Counted from the stretch's first letter, positions 35,593-44,769 are shown. The stretch is 64,000 nucleotides of DNA from Erysipelotrichaceae bacterium (GCA_017442805.1 JAFRZA010000020.1:62001-126000); one strand, 5' to 3'. The notes: generated from the sequence alone by a model not told the origin. Program-made: numbers and translations.

Positions 35593-36913
35593 GGGAAAAA
35601 TCAGTTCGCTGTTTCAGAAGAAAGCCGTTGAAGACGGACTGGTGAGGCCGGCATTCCGGCTGATTCACCGGGCGGTGGTATGGCTGCTCAGAAAACTGTT
35701 CAAACTTGTCCTGAAGATCTATGGCCTCATTCACAAGCTTTTCCTTCTGGCCGGCCGGATTCCTGACCACTTCATCAGAAAGGCGGCCCGCTACCGTCAG
35801 ATGAGAAAGATACCGGTTCAGAATAACAAGGTGCTGTTTCTGACCTTCCAGGGCAAGTATACCTGCAACGCCAAGTACATCGCCGAGGAACTGGCCCGCC
35901 GCAATAAGGACATCGAGATGGTCTGGGACCTCAAGAGTGCGCATCTTGATTCAGAATATCCGCTCAGCATGAGATTCGTCAGACACCAGACCCAGGATTT
36001 CTACCGGGAACTGGCCAGCGCCAGGGTGATCATCGAGAACACCAACATCGTTGAGCAGCTGGATGTACCCAAGAAGGCTGAGCAGATCCTCATCCAAACC
36101 TGGCATGGCTCTCTGGGCATCAAGAAGCTTGACGCCCCGGTGGTCATGGACCGTCATTGGGAGAATGTCTGCCGGGAAGTTGAAAAGAAGTGCGACTACG
36201 TGCTGACCAACAGCCCCTGGGAAGAAGACGTCTTCCACCAGGCTTACTGGAAACAGAACGTCGAGATGCTCAGGCTGGGCCACAGCCGTAACGACGTCTT
36301 CTACTATGACAGAAAGAAACAGAAACAGATCCGTAACCGCGTCTGCCAGAGTCTCGGCATTGATCCGGGCTACAAGCTGTTTCTGATCGCTCCGACCCAC
36401 CGCGAGGGCATCAACGACAAGAAAATGGACCTTTCCGAGATCCAGAACGTTCTGAAGGCTCTTCATGAGCGCTTCGGCGGCAAGTGGATCATCCTGATCC
36501 GCCTGCATAACCGTCTGGTCAAGAAGGCCAAGCAGTGGTACAGGGATACCGAGAGGATCAGAAATGTCACGGATTATCCCGACATGCAGGAACTGATGGT
36601 TGCTGCCGATGCCGGCATGACCGATTACTCAAGCTGGATCTTCGATTACATGGAAAGCCGCAAGCCGGGCTTCATCGTGGAGTTCGACCTGGCGGATTTT
36701 GAAAACGACAGGGGATTCTATTATCCGATTGAATCCACCCCGTTCCCGATCGCGCCGACGATGGCTGAACTGCCGGAGAGGATCAGGGAATTCGACGAAG
36801 AGAAATACATCCGGGAAACCGACGCGTTCCTTAAGGAAAAGGGCTGCGTTGACGACGGCCACTCCGCCGAGCGGATCGTCGACAGGATCCTGGAATTAGT
36901 AGAGAAAGGTTAA
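35585..36913 (+). CDS. CDP-glycerol glycerophosphotransferase family enzyme (TagF-like)
   Basis: A 442-residue polyol-phosphate polymerase or transferase. Conserved blocks are IQTWHGSLGIKKLD, LFLIAPTHREG, and AADAGMTDYSSWIFDYMESR. The first ~75 residues are basic and amphipathic, suggesting membrane attachment. It is the second such enzyme in the window and sits between a pyruvyl transferase and an ABC exporter, so it likely extends the polymer that is then pyruvylated and exported. It overlaps the upstream gene by 8 bases and is followed after 3 bases by the permease gene. Confidence 0.88.
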   Translation: MSKGKISSLFQKKAVEDGLVRPAFRLIHRAVVWLLRKLFKLVLKIYGLIHKLFLLAGRIPDHFIRKAARYRQMRKIPVQNNKVLFLTFQGKYTCNAKYIAEELARRNKDIEMVWDLKSAHLDSEYPLSMRFVRHQTQDFYRELASARVIIENTNIVEQLDVPKKAEQILIQTWHGSLGIKKLDAPVVMDRHWENVCREVEKKCDYVLTNSPWEEDVFHQAYWKQNVEMLRLGHSRNDVFYYDRKKQKQIRNRVCQSLGIDPGYKLFLIAPTHREGINDKKMDLSEIQNVLKALHERFGGKWIILIRLHNRLVKKAKQWYRDTERIRNVTDYPDMQELMVAADAGMTDYSSWIFDYMESRKPGFIVEFDLADFENDRGFYYPIESTPFPIAPTMAELPERIREFDEEKYIRETDAFLKEKGCVDDGHSAERIVDRILELVEKG

Positions 36914-36916
36914 AGA

Positions 36917-37684
36917 ATGTTCAAGAAACTGAAGAACAACCAGTTCCTGTTTGAGGAACTGGTGAAGAGAGATTTCAAGACCAAGTACAAGGGAACCTGG
37001 CTGGGCATGTTATGGAGTGTCCTGCTTCCTTTACTGATGTTTCTGGTCATGAGAACGGTCTTCATCGAGTTCTTCGGCCGTACCGTGCCGCACTATACGA
37101 CTTATCTGCTGGCCGGCTACATCATCTTCAATTACTTTTCCGATTCCACCAAAAACGGGATGAGGGCCCTGCGGCAGAACGCCCGGATCATTGAGAAGGT
37201 CAACGTTCCCAAGTATCTGTTCGTTCTGGCCAAGAACGTTCAGGTGTTCATCAGCTTCCTTCTGAACCTGCTGGTTTTCCTGATCTTCGTGAAGCTGGAC
37301 AAGCTGAACATCACCTGGAAGTTTCTGACCCTGCTTTATCCGATCGGAATGTTGCTGGTATTCAATGTCGGTGCCGGATTCATCCTTTCCGCGCTGTATA
37401 CCTTCTTCAGGGACATGAGCTATTTCTATGACGTGGTGGTCAGACTGGTCTCCTACATGTCAGCCATCTTCTACGACTACCGGAAGTTTTCTCTGACCAT
37501 TCAGCAGCGTTTCTTCATCAATCCGGTCTACTGTTTCATTTACTATTTCCGCAGCGTGGTCATTGACGGCGTCATTCCGCCGCTGTGGCTGCATGCTCTG
37601 ATCTTCTTTGACGCCCTGTTCGTGCTCTCTGCCGGCCTGTATCTGTATGACAAGTACAATACCAGGTTCCTGTATTACATGTGA
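36917..37684 (+). CDS. Glycopolymer ABC exporter permease (TagG/Wzm type)
   Basis: A 255-residue ABC-2 type permease with six hydrophobic segments. The N-terminus (KNNQFLFEELVKRDFKTKYK, then GTWLGMLWSVLLPLLMF) matches the amphipathic interface helix and first membrane helix of TagG/RfbA/Wzm proteins. It would export an undecaprenyl-linked wall polymer together with the ATPase encoded 14 nt downstream. Confidence 0.9.
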   Translation: MFKKLKNNQFLFEELVKRDFKTKYKGTWLGMLWSVLLPLLMFLVMRTVFIEFFGRTVPHYTTYLLAGYIIFNYFSDSTKNGMRALRQNARIIEKVNVPKYLFVLAKNVQVFISFLLNLLVFLIFVKLDKLNITWKFLTLLYPIGMLLVFNVGAGFILSALYTFFRDMSYFYDVVVRLVSYMSAIFYDYRKFSLTIQQRFFINPVYCFIYYFRSVVIDGVIPPLWLHALIFFDALFVLSAGLYLYDKYNTRFLYYM

Positions 37685-37698
37685 GGGAGGATCTGACA

Positions 37699-38631
37699 AT
37701 GACTGAGAGACTAGCGGTAAAGAACGTATCAGTCAAGTACCTGACCGGGGACGTGAAGAACATGGGCCTGAAGGACTACTTCATCAAAAGGATGAAGGGT
37801 GAATACATCGTTCATGAATTCTGGGCGGACCGGGACATCAGCTTCAGCCTGCATGACGGCGACATGTTGGGAATAATCGGCACCAACGGTGCCGGCAAGA
37901 GCACCCTGCTCAAGGCGGTTTCCGGCATCCTTTCCCCGTCAGAGGGAACAATCAGGAGAAAAGGCAAGATCGCGGCCCTGTTGGAACTCTCCAGCGGCTT
38001 CGACGGTGATCTGACCGTTAAGGAAAACACCTACCTGAGAGGCGCCATGCTGGGCTACAGCCGGGCGTTCATGAATCAGGAATATGATGAGATCATCGAC
38101 TTCGCCGAGCTGCAGGCTTTCCAGGATACCCCGTTCCGTCAGCTTTCCAGCGGCATGAAGTCCCGCTTGGCCTTCTCCATCGCCTGTCTGGTTCAGCCGG
38201 ACATCCTGATCCTGGATGAAGTGCTGTCTGTCGGTGACGGCGCCTTCCGCAAGAAGAGCGAGCAGAAGATGAGAAGCATCATCGCCAATGGGGCGACCAC
38301 CATTCTGGTGTCGCATTCCATTTCCCAGATCAGGCGGATGTGCAACAAGGTCCTCTGGCTGCACAAGGGCCAGCAGATCGCCTTCGGCGAAGACGTGGAA
38401 ACCATCTGTCTGGCTTATAACTATTTCCTGGACAACAAGAAACTTCCGGAAAGCAGCAGTGAAATGGCCGAGATGGCCAGGGTGCAGCGCAAGATTGAGA
38501 AGGAAGAGATGCGGCAGCGTCAGAACGAGATGATCCAGAAGGCTGCTGAGATCAAGGCCCGAAGAAAGGAAAGAGCAGCCATCAGAAAGGCCAGAAAAGA
38601 AGCCCTGGAACAGGAGAACCGGGAACAATGA
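37699..38631 (+). CDS. Glycopolymer ABC exporter ATPase (TagH/Wzt type)
   Basis: A 310-residue ATPase. Walker A is GTNGAGKSTLLK, the signature LSSGMKSRLAFS, and Walker B ILILDEVLSVGD, the last typical of TagH/Wzt exporters. There is no Wzt-like carbohydrate-binding C-terminal domain; instead residues from about 245 form a highly charged Lys/Arg/Glu helix (RKIEKEEMRQRQNEM ... KARRKERAAIRKARKEAL), likely a coiled coil. Start 37699 follows GGGAGG; a GTG at 37681 overlapping the permease end is rejected. A terminator follows at 38641. Confidence 0.9.
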   Translation: MTERLAVKNVSVKYLTGDVKNMGLKDYFIKRMKGEYIVHEFWADRDISFSLHDGDMLGIIGTNGAGKSTLLKAVSGILSPSEGTIRRKGKIAALLELSSGFDGDLTVKENTYLRGAMLGYSRAFMNQEYDEIIDFAELQAFQDTPFRQLSSGMKSRLAFSIACLVQPDILILDEVLSVGDGAFRKKSEQKMRSIIANGATTILVSHSISQIRRMCNKVLWLHKGQQIAFGEDVETICLAYNYFLDNKKLPESSSEMAEMARVQRKIEKEEMRQRQNEMIQKAAEIKARRKERAAIRKARKEALEQENREQ

Positions 38632-38640
38632 CATGATTGA

Positions 38641-38667
38641 AGATCTGCTCAGGCAGCTCTTCTTTTC
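38641..38667 (+). terminator. Terminator of the pyruvyl transferase/exporter operon
   Basis: GAAGA/TCTTC and CTGC/GCAG stem segments separated by one mismatch, loop TCAG, then TTTT. Confidence 0.7.
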
Positions 38668-38684
38668 GATGTGAGTGTGTGACG

Positions 38685-38713
38685 TTTACAGAGGGTTTTG
38701 AAAATGATAGAAT
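38685..38713 (+). promoter_or_regulatory. Promoter of the non-protease SLH gene
   Basis: -35 TTTACA (38685-38690), 17-nt spacer, -10 TAGAAT (38708-38713). It would give a leader of about 160 nt. A second TATAAA at 38856-38861 lies close to the gene. Confidence 0.65.
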
Positions 38714-38719
38714 ATGAAC

Positions 38720-38880
38720 AGATAAACAATATCTGACGCATTTTTTGAAAATGACAATAATGACAGGACTTTATTACAGATGAAGGGAAAAGTAACTCGG
38801 TGTGATGACACCCGCGGAATAGTTAATGGCGCGGACACAGGGTTGCTTTTTGCGGTATAAAAGAAAGGAATTAACAGATA
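38720..38880 (+). promoter_or_regulatory. Long leader with two adjacent hairpins, function unknown
   Basis: About 160 nt between the promoter and the SLH gene. It contains GGTGT-GATG-ACACC directly followed by CCGCG-13 nt-CGCGG. I could not match it to a riboswitch class. AAAGGAAT precedes the ATG. Confidence 0.35.
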
Positions 38881-41532
38881 ATGATTAAAAGAAACAATCT
38901 TTTAAGGACGATCGCCATGATCATCGTAATCATGGGGATGTTTCTGACGCAGATCACGGTTCCTGAAGTTAGGGCCGAGGATGCCGAGGTAACGGAAACA
39001 GTGGCTGAAGAGCAGCCACAGGCAGAGGAAAACGGGGACAGAGCGACAACGGAGGTCTATGAAGGCCAGCCGTTCAGAGTAACCGTTACCGAAGAAACAT
39101 CACAGGTATTCAGGTTCACTCCTGAGGAAACCGGCACATATTACCTGATGATCGGTGATGTGTTCGCTAGCGGTACCGATTGGGGAGAAGCCGGGATCAA
39201 TTTCAAATTCAATACCGGGGTTACCGGAGAAATGTATGTCTCGTCAAGATGGAATGACAGAGAGCTTGTCGGCAAACTGCAGGCCGGAACCCAGTATACC
39301 TTCAGGATATACGGCCAGAATGAGGATCCGACCGATTTTGAAATGACAATCAATAAGAGACCGTTTGAGATCATCAGCGTTGAAGCAGCGGATGTCGAAA
39401 CCTACTATGGTGCCGAATTCGGCCCATATGATCTGAAATACGATGCTCAGTCAGAAGAATTTGAGTTTGACAGTCGTTTCGGGTTTTCTCTTAGCTGGTT
39501 CCACATCACAACTGACGGATTCAGCGGCAACCTGAATGAGATCGCAGAGTACTATGGATATAAACCAGACTGGGTTGTGACTCAGCAGCCGGAAAGCTGT
39601 GACGTCGGCACTTATGAGGTGTTATTTACAATTGATGAATTCGACGTAAGCTTCAACTACATCATTCATCCTTCGCCGATAAGCAGCGTTGTCTTCGGAG
39701 ACACCAACTTTTATGAAGGCGGTATAGATTACTATACGGCAGAATTAGGTGGTTACTATGATGAAAACGACGTCTATATCGAGCCGGTTGAGGTGATTCT
39801 TTACTCCGCTCTTCCTGACTCAATATCCGTGGTTGCGGATGGTAAAACGTATGAAGGATATTTCTATGAAGTCCAGGATCAGCTTTATGAGAAATACGGT
39901 TGCTGGTTCAGCTGTTTCCTGATGCCGCGGTTCAGCGAACTTTCCATGGGCACCACTGATGTCGAATGGTGTTTTGGCGGTGTCAGAGGCAACGCAAGAG
40001 TTACCCTGAAACCCTTCCCGATCGTTTCCATCGTCGGTCCTGCTGACATGAATATTTACAAGGACGATTTTGAGTCATATTACTGGGAAAATGAAGGCAT
40101 TAAGATATATACCTACTTTGACAGCACAAAGGAAATCACCATAAACACCGTTGATGGTGCCATTACCGGAACCTGGTGGGATGTTGAATCGCAAGTGCGT
40201 GACAGATATGGCTTATATCTGGAGTGCAGTCCGGAAATCGACCAGCATGAGACCCCATGGAAGCCCGGGAAGACATATAAGATAAACATCAGCATTGGTG
40301 ATGTGAAGTATACCTACAAGGCAAAAATAATCGATAAGAACTACATCATTTCTGCTACGATCAATGATGTCACGATCGAAGAAGGAGAAATAACCGAAGG
40401 GTATGAATACACAATCGACCCGTCAACAGGGGAAATGATCATAATTGCCGAGCACAGATACTATTATCCCTATGAACTGACTATGAAAGTTAAGACTATT
40501 GATGGGACCTTCTCCGGCACCAGTAAGGAAGTCTATGCCGAACTGGAGAAAAAAATGAGTAATTACTACGTGGATTTCCCCGGCATCAGAGAAGAACAGG
40601 ACGAATACGGCGCCTGGGAAACCGGAAGTGTTCACGTTGCTCCTTACCGGCTGGGAACTGTTGAAGGAACCATCAAAATCTCCATCATTCCTAATACCAG
40701 ACCATACATAACGGACTTCAGTCAGTCTACTGACGGCATTGAATTTAACTGGAGCGAAGTGGATAATGCTACCAAGTACGTCGTTTACCGCCGGACGTAT
40801 AACGGCAGTGGCTGGGAAAACTGGGATGAAGATAATTTCACCAGCTGGAAGAAAATCAAGACCGTCAGCGGCACTTCGTTAATTGACGATGTCGGCAAGA
40901 CGATGGGAAAGATCTATTCATATCGCGTCAGAGCCTTGAAGTCTGACGGGTCTTACAGCAATTACAGCCGTAACTTCTATTTCTTATATAACCCGTTCAA
41001 AGATGTTGAATATGGAACTCCCGATTTTGATCATGTCGCCTGGGCCTACAACAACGGCATCGTAAATGGTCTGTCAAATGACCACACCATGTTCGGCGTT
41101 GATGGCAACTGCACCAGAGCGCAGTTCTGCATCATGTTATGGAAGATGGCCGGTAAGCCTGATACCACAGGCATGACCTGTCCGTTCACCGATCTTGGCG
41201 GTGTCAATGACAACAATAAGAAAGCAATCATCTGGTGCTACAACCAGGGAATCGTTAACGGAACAGGCGCTACGAAATTCAGTCCCAGCGGAAGCATTAC
41301 CAGAGCCCAGCTGGCCATCATGATCTGGAAACTGGCCGGCTCGCCCAAGATCGGCTCAATGACCTGCCCGTACACCGACCTGGATGGCCTGACAGGCAAC
41401 AATAAAAAGGCAATCATCTGGTGCTATAACAAGGGCCTGATCAACAGTATCAGCGGAACCGGGTTCAGCCCCAAGACCAAGGGAACCAGAGGACTTCTGG
41501 TGGAAATGCTGTACGGGTACGCCCATCAGTAA
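38881..41532 (+). CDS. Large SLH-domain surface protein without protease domain
   Basis: An 883-residue secreted protein. Signal peptide about 1-33 (EVRA-EDA). An acidic linker is followed by a ~90-residue beta domain resembling bacterial pre-peptidase C-terminal (PPC) modules (VFRFTPEETGTYYLMIGD). Residues about 160-620 contain degenerate repeats of an unrecognised ~110-140 residue domain, each with a T-x-DG-x-x-G/T ... EV/VE-x-x-Y-x-Y core. An Fn3-like domain (about 622-705) and three SLH domains close it. The SLH part is nearly the same as in the protease paralogs. No catalytic site was recognised, so adhesion or a structural role is likely. It is monocistronic. Confidence 0.82.
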   Translation: MIKRNNLLRTIAMIIVIMGMFLTQITVPEVRAEDAEVTETVAEEQPQAEENGDRATTEVYEGQPFRVTVTEETSQVFRFTPEETGTYYLMIGDVFASGTDWGEAGINFKFNTGVTGEMYVSSRWNDRELVGKLQAGTQYTFRIYGQNEDPTDFEMTINKRPFEIISVEAADVETYYGAEFGPYDLKYDAQSEEFEFDSRFGFSLSWFHITTDGFSGNLNEIAEYYGYKPDWVVTQQPESCDVGTYEVLFTIDEFDVSFNYIIHPSPISSVVFGDTNFYEGGIDYYTAELGGYYDENDVYIEPVEVILYSALPDSISVVADGKTYEGYFYEVQDQLYEKYGCWFSCFLMPRFSELSMGTTDVEWCFGGVRGNARVTLKPFPIVSIVGPADMNIYKDDFESYYWENEGIKIYTYFDSTKEITINTVDGAITGTWWDVESQVRDRYGLYLECSPEIDQHETPWKPGKTYKINISIGDVKYTYKAKIIDKNYIISATINDVTIEEGEITEGYEYTIDPSTGEMIIIAEHRYYYPYELTMKVKTIDGTFSGTSKEVYAELEKKMSNYYVDFPGIREEQDEYGAWETGSVHVAPYRLGTVEGTIKISIIPNTRPYITDFSQSTDGIEFNWSEVDNATKYVVYRRTYNGSGWENWDEDNFTSWKKIKTVSGTSLIDDVGKTMGKIYSYRVRALKSDGSYSNYSRNFYFLYNPFKDVEYGTPDFDHVAWAYNNGIVNGLSNDHTMFGVDGNCTRAQFCIMLWKMAGKPDTTGMTCPFTDLGGVNDNNKKAIIWCYNQGIVNGTGATKFSPSGSITRAQLAIMIWKLAGSPKIGSMTCPYTDLDGLTGNNKKAIIWCYNKGLINSISGTGFSPKTKGTRGLLVEMLYGYAHQ

Positions 41533-41557
41533 GATAAAACAGAAGTGATCATTTAAG

Positions 41558-41581
41558 AGAGACGGGAAACTGTCTCTTTTA
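41558..41581 (+). terminator. Terminator of the SLH gene
   Basis: AGAGAC (41558-41563) pairs with GTCTCT (41572-41577), loop of 8 nt, then TTTAT. The stem is short. Confidence 0.65.
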
Positions 41582-41664
41582 TCGTCCAACCGCTTAACTT
41601 TTGTTAAGGGGGCAAATATGGTAAACTGTTGATAGAACAAAGCGAAAGGTCAGGTCATTAACAT

Positions 41665-42384
41665 ATGAACATAGCGGTAATCTTCGCCGGCGGCGTCGGC
41701 ATCAGAATGCGTACCAACGGAATACCCAAGCAGTTTCTGGAAATCAACGGGGTTCCCATTCTGGTCCATACCGTCAGGAAGTTTCAGGAGAGTCCCTCAA
41801 TAGACAAGATCGTCATTGCCATGGTGGCTTCACATATCGATTACACCTGGCAGCTGGTGGATAAATATCATCTCGATAAGGTCGTGAAGGTAGTTGCCGG
41901 CGGTGAAACCGGTCAGCTTTCCATTTACAACGGCCTGAAGGCCGCTGAGGAAGTCGGCGAAAGTCCGGAAGACATCGTGCTGATCCACGATGGTGTCAGA
42001 CCGATCATCGATGACGATCTGATCAGAAAAAACGTCGAATCGGTCAGGCAGTACGGCTCCGCCATCAGCAGCGTGCTGTGTAAGGAGACCATCATCACCG
42101 TCCGCGACGACGATTTCGTCGATACCGTTACCGACCGTTCCAAGACCTGGATGGCCAGAGCGCCGCAGAGTTTCTATCTGAAGGACATTCTGGCCGCTCA
42201 TGAAGAGTGCCGCAGCCAGGGAATCATCAACAAGATCGATTCCTGCAACATGATGAGAGACTGCGGAAGGGAAGTTCACATCGTGGAAACATCCTCAACC
42301 AACATCAAGGTCACCAACCCTGAAGATTATTATCTGGCTGAGGCCATCATTCAGATGAGCACCGGCGAAAAGGAGAGAGTGTAG
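41665..42384 (+). CDS. TarI/IspD-family cytidylyltransferase
   Basis: A 239-residue CTP:sugar-alcohol-phosphate cytidylyltransferase. The N-terminal nucleotide loop is present (AVIFAGGVGIRMR, then PKQFLEING), as are HDGVRP and the C-terminal EDYYLAEAI. IspD and TarI share this fold. I favour a TarI-like role (activated ribitol or related polyol for wall polymer) because it is in one operon with an SDR and a glycosyltransferase and lies in a wall-polymer region. A bona fide ispD cannot be excluded from the sequence alone. The SDR gene starts one base after its stop. Confidence 0.8.
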   Translation: MNIAVIFAGGVGIRMRTNGIPKQFLEINGVPILVHTVRKFQESPSIDKIVIAMVASHIDYTWQLVDKYHLDKVVKVVAGGETGQLSIYNGLKAAEEVGESPEDIVLIHDGVRPIIDDDLIRKNVESVRQYGSAISSVLCKETIITVRDDDFVDTVTDRSKTWMARAPQSFYLKDILAAHEECRSQGIINKIDSCNMMRDCGREVHIVETSSTNIKVTNPEDYYLAEAIIQMSTGEKERV

Positions 42385-42385
42385 A

Positions 42386-43423
42386 ATGAGCGCCGTTCTG
42401 CAGCAGGATTTCAGCGGACTGCTGGAGAGAAGGGACATTGACTGGGATTACTTCCGTAATTCCTCTTTTCTGATTACCGGAGCAACCGGCCTGATCGGCT
42501 CGCTTCTGGCGCGTCTGCTGATTGAATTCAGCGAAAGGAAAGAGGGAAACGTTTCCGTTACCGTACTGGTGCGTGACCGTAAGAAAGCGGAAGAACTGTT
42601 TTCCGGTTATCCGCAGGTCCGCTATCTGATCGGCAGCGTTGAAGAAGGCATCAGTGAGGATAACTTCGATTTCGTCGTACACTGCGCCAGTCCGACCAGG
42701 TCGAAGTTATTCGTGGAAAAGCCGGTGGAGACTATTGACACCATCGTCATGGGCACCGGCAGAATCCTTAACAGCCTTAAAGACAGCAAGCGCCTGAAGA
42801 AATTCATGTATCTGTCGTCAATGGAAAGCTACGGTGTTCTCGATGACGGGGAAGTCACCGAAGAAAAACAGGGGTACATCGATCCCCTGAACGTGCGTTC
42901 CAGCTATTCGCTGGGCAAGCGGATGGCCGAGCTTTATACCCATAGCTATGGCGAAGAGTACGGCATCAATACCGCAATAGCCAGACTGGCAATGACCTTC
43001 GGCGCCGGTATCCCGGCCAGTGACAACCGGGTGGTCAAGTATTTCTGTGACTGCGCTGTCAAAGGCGAAGACATCGTGATCAGATCGACCGGCAGGACTG
43101 TCGTCAACATGGTCTATACCGCCGACGCTCTGGCCGGCATTCTGGTTCTGCTTCAGAAAGGCGAAAACGGTCAGGCCTACAACATCGTCTGCGATAACAG
43201 CGGCGTCACCATTGCCGACATGGCCAATGAGGTGGCTGCCATCAGCGATAAGAAAATAAGCGTAAGATATGAACAGGCTTCTTCAGCCAACGGCTTTGCA
43301 CCGGACAATACCATGGTCTTAAACGGAAAGAAGATCAGGGAACTGGGCTGGAAAGCCGAACATGGTTTCCACGATGCCCTGGAAAGGACTTATCAGTACG
43401 AAAGGGAGCAGCTGGGAGAATGA
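42386..43423 (+). CDS. Extended SDR, NAD-dependent epimerase/dehydratase or reductase
   Basis: A 345-residue extended short-chain dehydrogenase. Cofactor motif ITGATGLIGSLLAR lies at about 28-41, HCASPTRSK is the Asn/Ala-type strand region, Ser is in YLSSMES, and the catalytic Tyr and Lys are in YSLGKRMAE. It acts in the cytoplasm on a nucleotide sugar or polyol phosphate. Coupling with the cytidylyltransferase just upstream suggests a nucleotide-polyol or CDP-sugar step. It is not a zinc TarJ. The stop overlaps the next gene by four bases. Confidence 0.8.
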   Translation: MSAVLQQDFSGLLERRDIDWDYFRNSSFLITGATGLIGSLLARLLIEFSERKEGNVSVTVLVRDRKKAEELFSGYPQVRYLIGSVEEGISEDNFDFVVHCASPTRSKLFVEKPVETIDTIVMGTGRILNSLKDSKRLKKFMYLSSMESYGVLDDGEVTEEKQGYIDPLNVRSSYSLGKRMAELYTHSYGEEYGINTAIARLAMTFGAGIPASDNRVVKYFCDCAVKGEDIVIRSTGRTVVNMVYTADALAGILVLLQKGENGQAYNIVCDNSGVTIADMANEVAAISDKKISVRYEQASSANGFAPDNTMVLNGKKIRELGWKAEHGFHDALERTYQYEREQLGE

Positions 43424-44760
43424 AAGTATCAGTAATCATACCCGTATACAACAGTGAGAAGCATCTGCGCCAGTGCCTGGACAGCGTGCTTTCCCAGTCT
43501 CTTCAGGACATTGAAGTCATCTGCGTGGATGACGGTTCTACTGATTCATCACCTGAGATCCTGGAGGAATATGCTGAAAGGGACGCCAGATTGACGGTGA
43601 TTAATCAGGAAAACAGTTATGCCGGAACCGCCCGCAACAACGGTTTGAAGGCCGCCAGGGGTGAGTATGTCATCTTCTGGGACAGCGACGACTTCTTTGA
43701 AGCCCAGGCGCTGGAGAAAATGTACGAACGGGCTGTGGAAACTGAAGCCGATGTCTGCGTCTGCGGCATTAATAAATTCTATGAGGATAGCGGAGAACTT
43801 ACCGCCTCACCAGCCGGTCTGATCATTTCAATGACAGAAGGTCAGGAAGTCTTTAACCGTCTCAGCAACGAAAAGCACATTTTCAATTTCACGGTCATCA
43901 AATGCATCAACAAGCTGGTCCGCCGGCAGTTCATAGAGAAGCAGGACCTTCGCTTTGGCACCGGCCGCTATGGCGAGGATGTGATCTTCACCTGCGGTGC
44001 GCTGGCCACGGCGGAAAGGATCACCTTCGTCAATGAGAATCTGGTAAACTACCGTGCCGAGCAGTCAGACAGCCTGGTGGGCAATGTGCGTAACTATATC
44101 AGAGACGCCGTTGACAGCTGGCGGCAGTGTGCCTGCTTTCTGAAGGAAAAGGATGCATTCCCGGAGCAGAGCTTCGAAAATCGGATGATCATTGCGCTGA
44201 TGCATGATCTGCGCAATACCAGAGAGCGGGAGAGTTTTGTTAAAGCGGTACGTTACATAAAGGAAGAATGCCTGAAAGACCTGAGCCTGAAGAAGCGTGA
44301 GGAAGGCTACTACTATAGCGATGCTACGACAACGATCGCCGAGCATCTGCTGGAAGATGAGCCGGAGGCATTCCATGACTTCCTGTTCTACTACCAGTAC
44401 ACCCAGACCATCCATCTGCGGGAAAGGCTGAAAAATGCCCAGGCGGAAAACGGCCGGCAGACTCAGCGTCTGAAAAGACTGAATGAGAAGCTTGACAGCA
44501 GCGGAGAAGCGCTCGCCGCTCAGAAGAAGAAAACAAAAAAGCTCACCCGCATCCTGAAGCGGGAAAGAAGCCGGATCAGTTCTCTGGAAGAGCAGCTTCA
44601 GGAACGTGATGAACAGCTGGCCAAGGCACAGGAAGAACTTGCCTCAGCCAGAAGAAAACTGACAAAACTGAAGAAGTCCTTCTCCTACCGGCTGGGACAG
44701 CTGCTTACCTGGCTGCCCCGGAAGATCGTCGGACTGCTGGCGTCAGGAAAGAAAAAATGA
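43420..44760 (+). CDS. GT2 glycosyltransferase with C-terminal coiled coil
   Basis: A 446-residue family 2 (GT-A) glycosyltransferase. The N-terminal VSVIIPVYNSEKHLRQCLDS, VDDGSTDSS and the metal-binding DSDD are intact. Residues about 345-425 form a long charged coiled coil (RLKNAQAENGRQ ... LEEQLQERDEQL), followed by a basic, partly hydrophobic tail (SFSYRLGQLLTWLPRKIVGL) that may attach to the membrane. Such tails are found in capsule and teichoic-acid transferases. Donor and acceptor are unknown. It is the last gene of the 41665-44760 operon. Confidence 0.87.
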   Translation: MKVSVIIPVYNSEKHLRQCLDSVLSQSLQDIEVICVDDGSTDSSPEILEEYAERDARLTVINQENSYAGTARNNGLKAARGEYVIFWDSDDFFEAQALEKMYERAVETEADVCVCGINKFYEDSGELTASPAGLIISMTEGQEVFNRLSNEKHIFNFTVIKCINKLVRRQFIEKQDLRFGTGRYGEDVIFTCGALATAERITFVNENLVNYRAEQSDSLVGNVRNYIRDAVDSWRQCACFLKEKDAFPEQSFENRMIIALMHDLRNTRERESFVKAVRYIKEECLKDLSLKKREEGYYYSDATTTIAEHLLEDEPEAFHDFLFYYQYTQTIHLRERLKNAQAENGRQTQRLKRLNEKLDSSGEALAAQKKKTKKLTRILKRERSRISSLEEQLQERDEQLAKAQEELASARRKLTKLKKSFSYRLGQLLTWLPRKIVGLLASGKKK

Positions 44761-44769
44761 TTGATAAGG

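Noticed and set aside
41665-42384. Plain housekeeping ispD of the MEP isoprenoid pathway
   Set aside because: Possible by fold, but gene coupling to an SDR and a GT2 enzyme within a wall-polymer region favours a TarI-like role. Kept as an alternative in the annotation.
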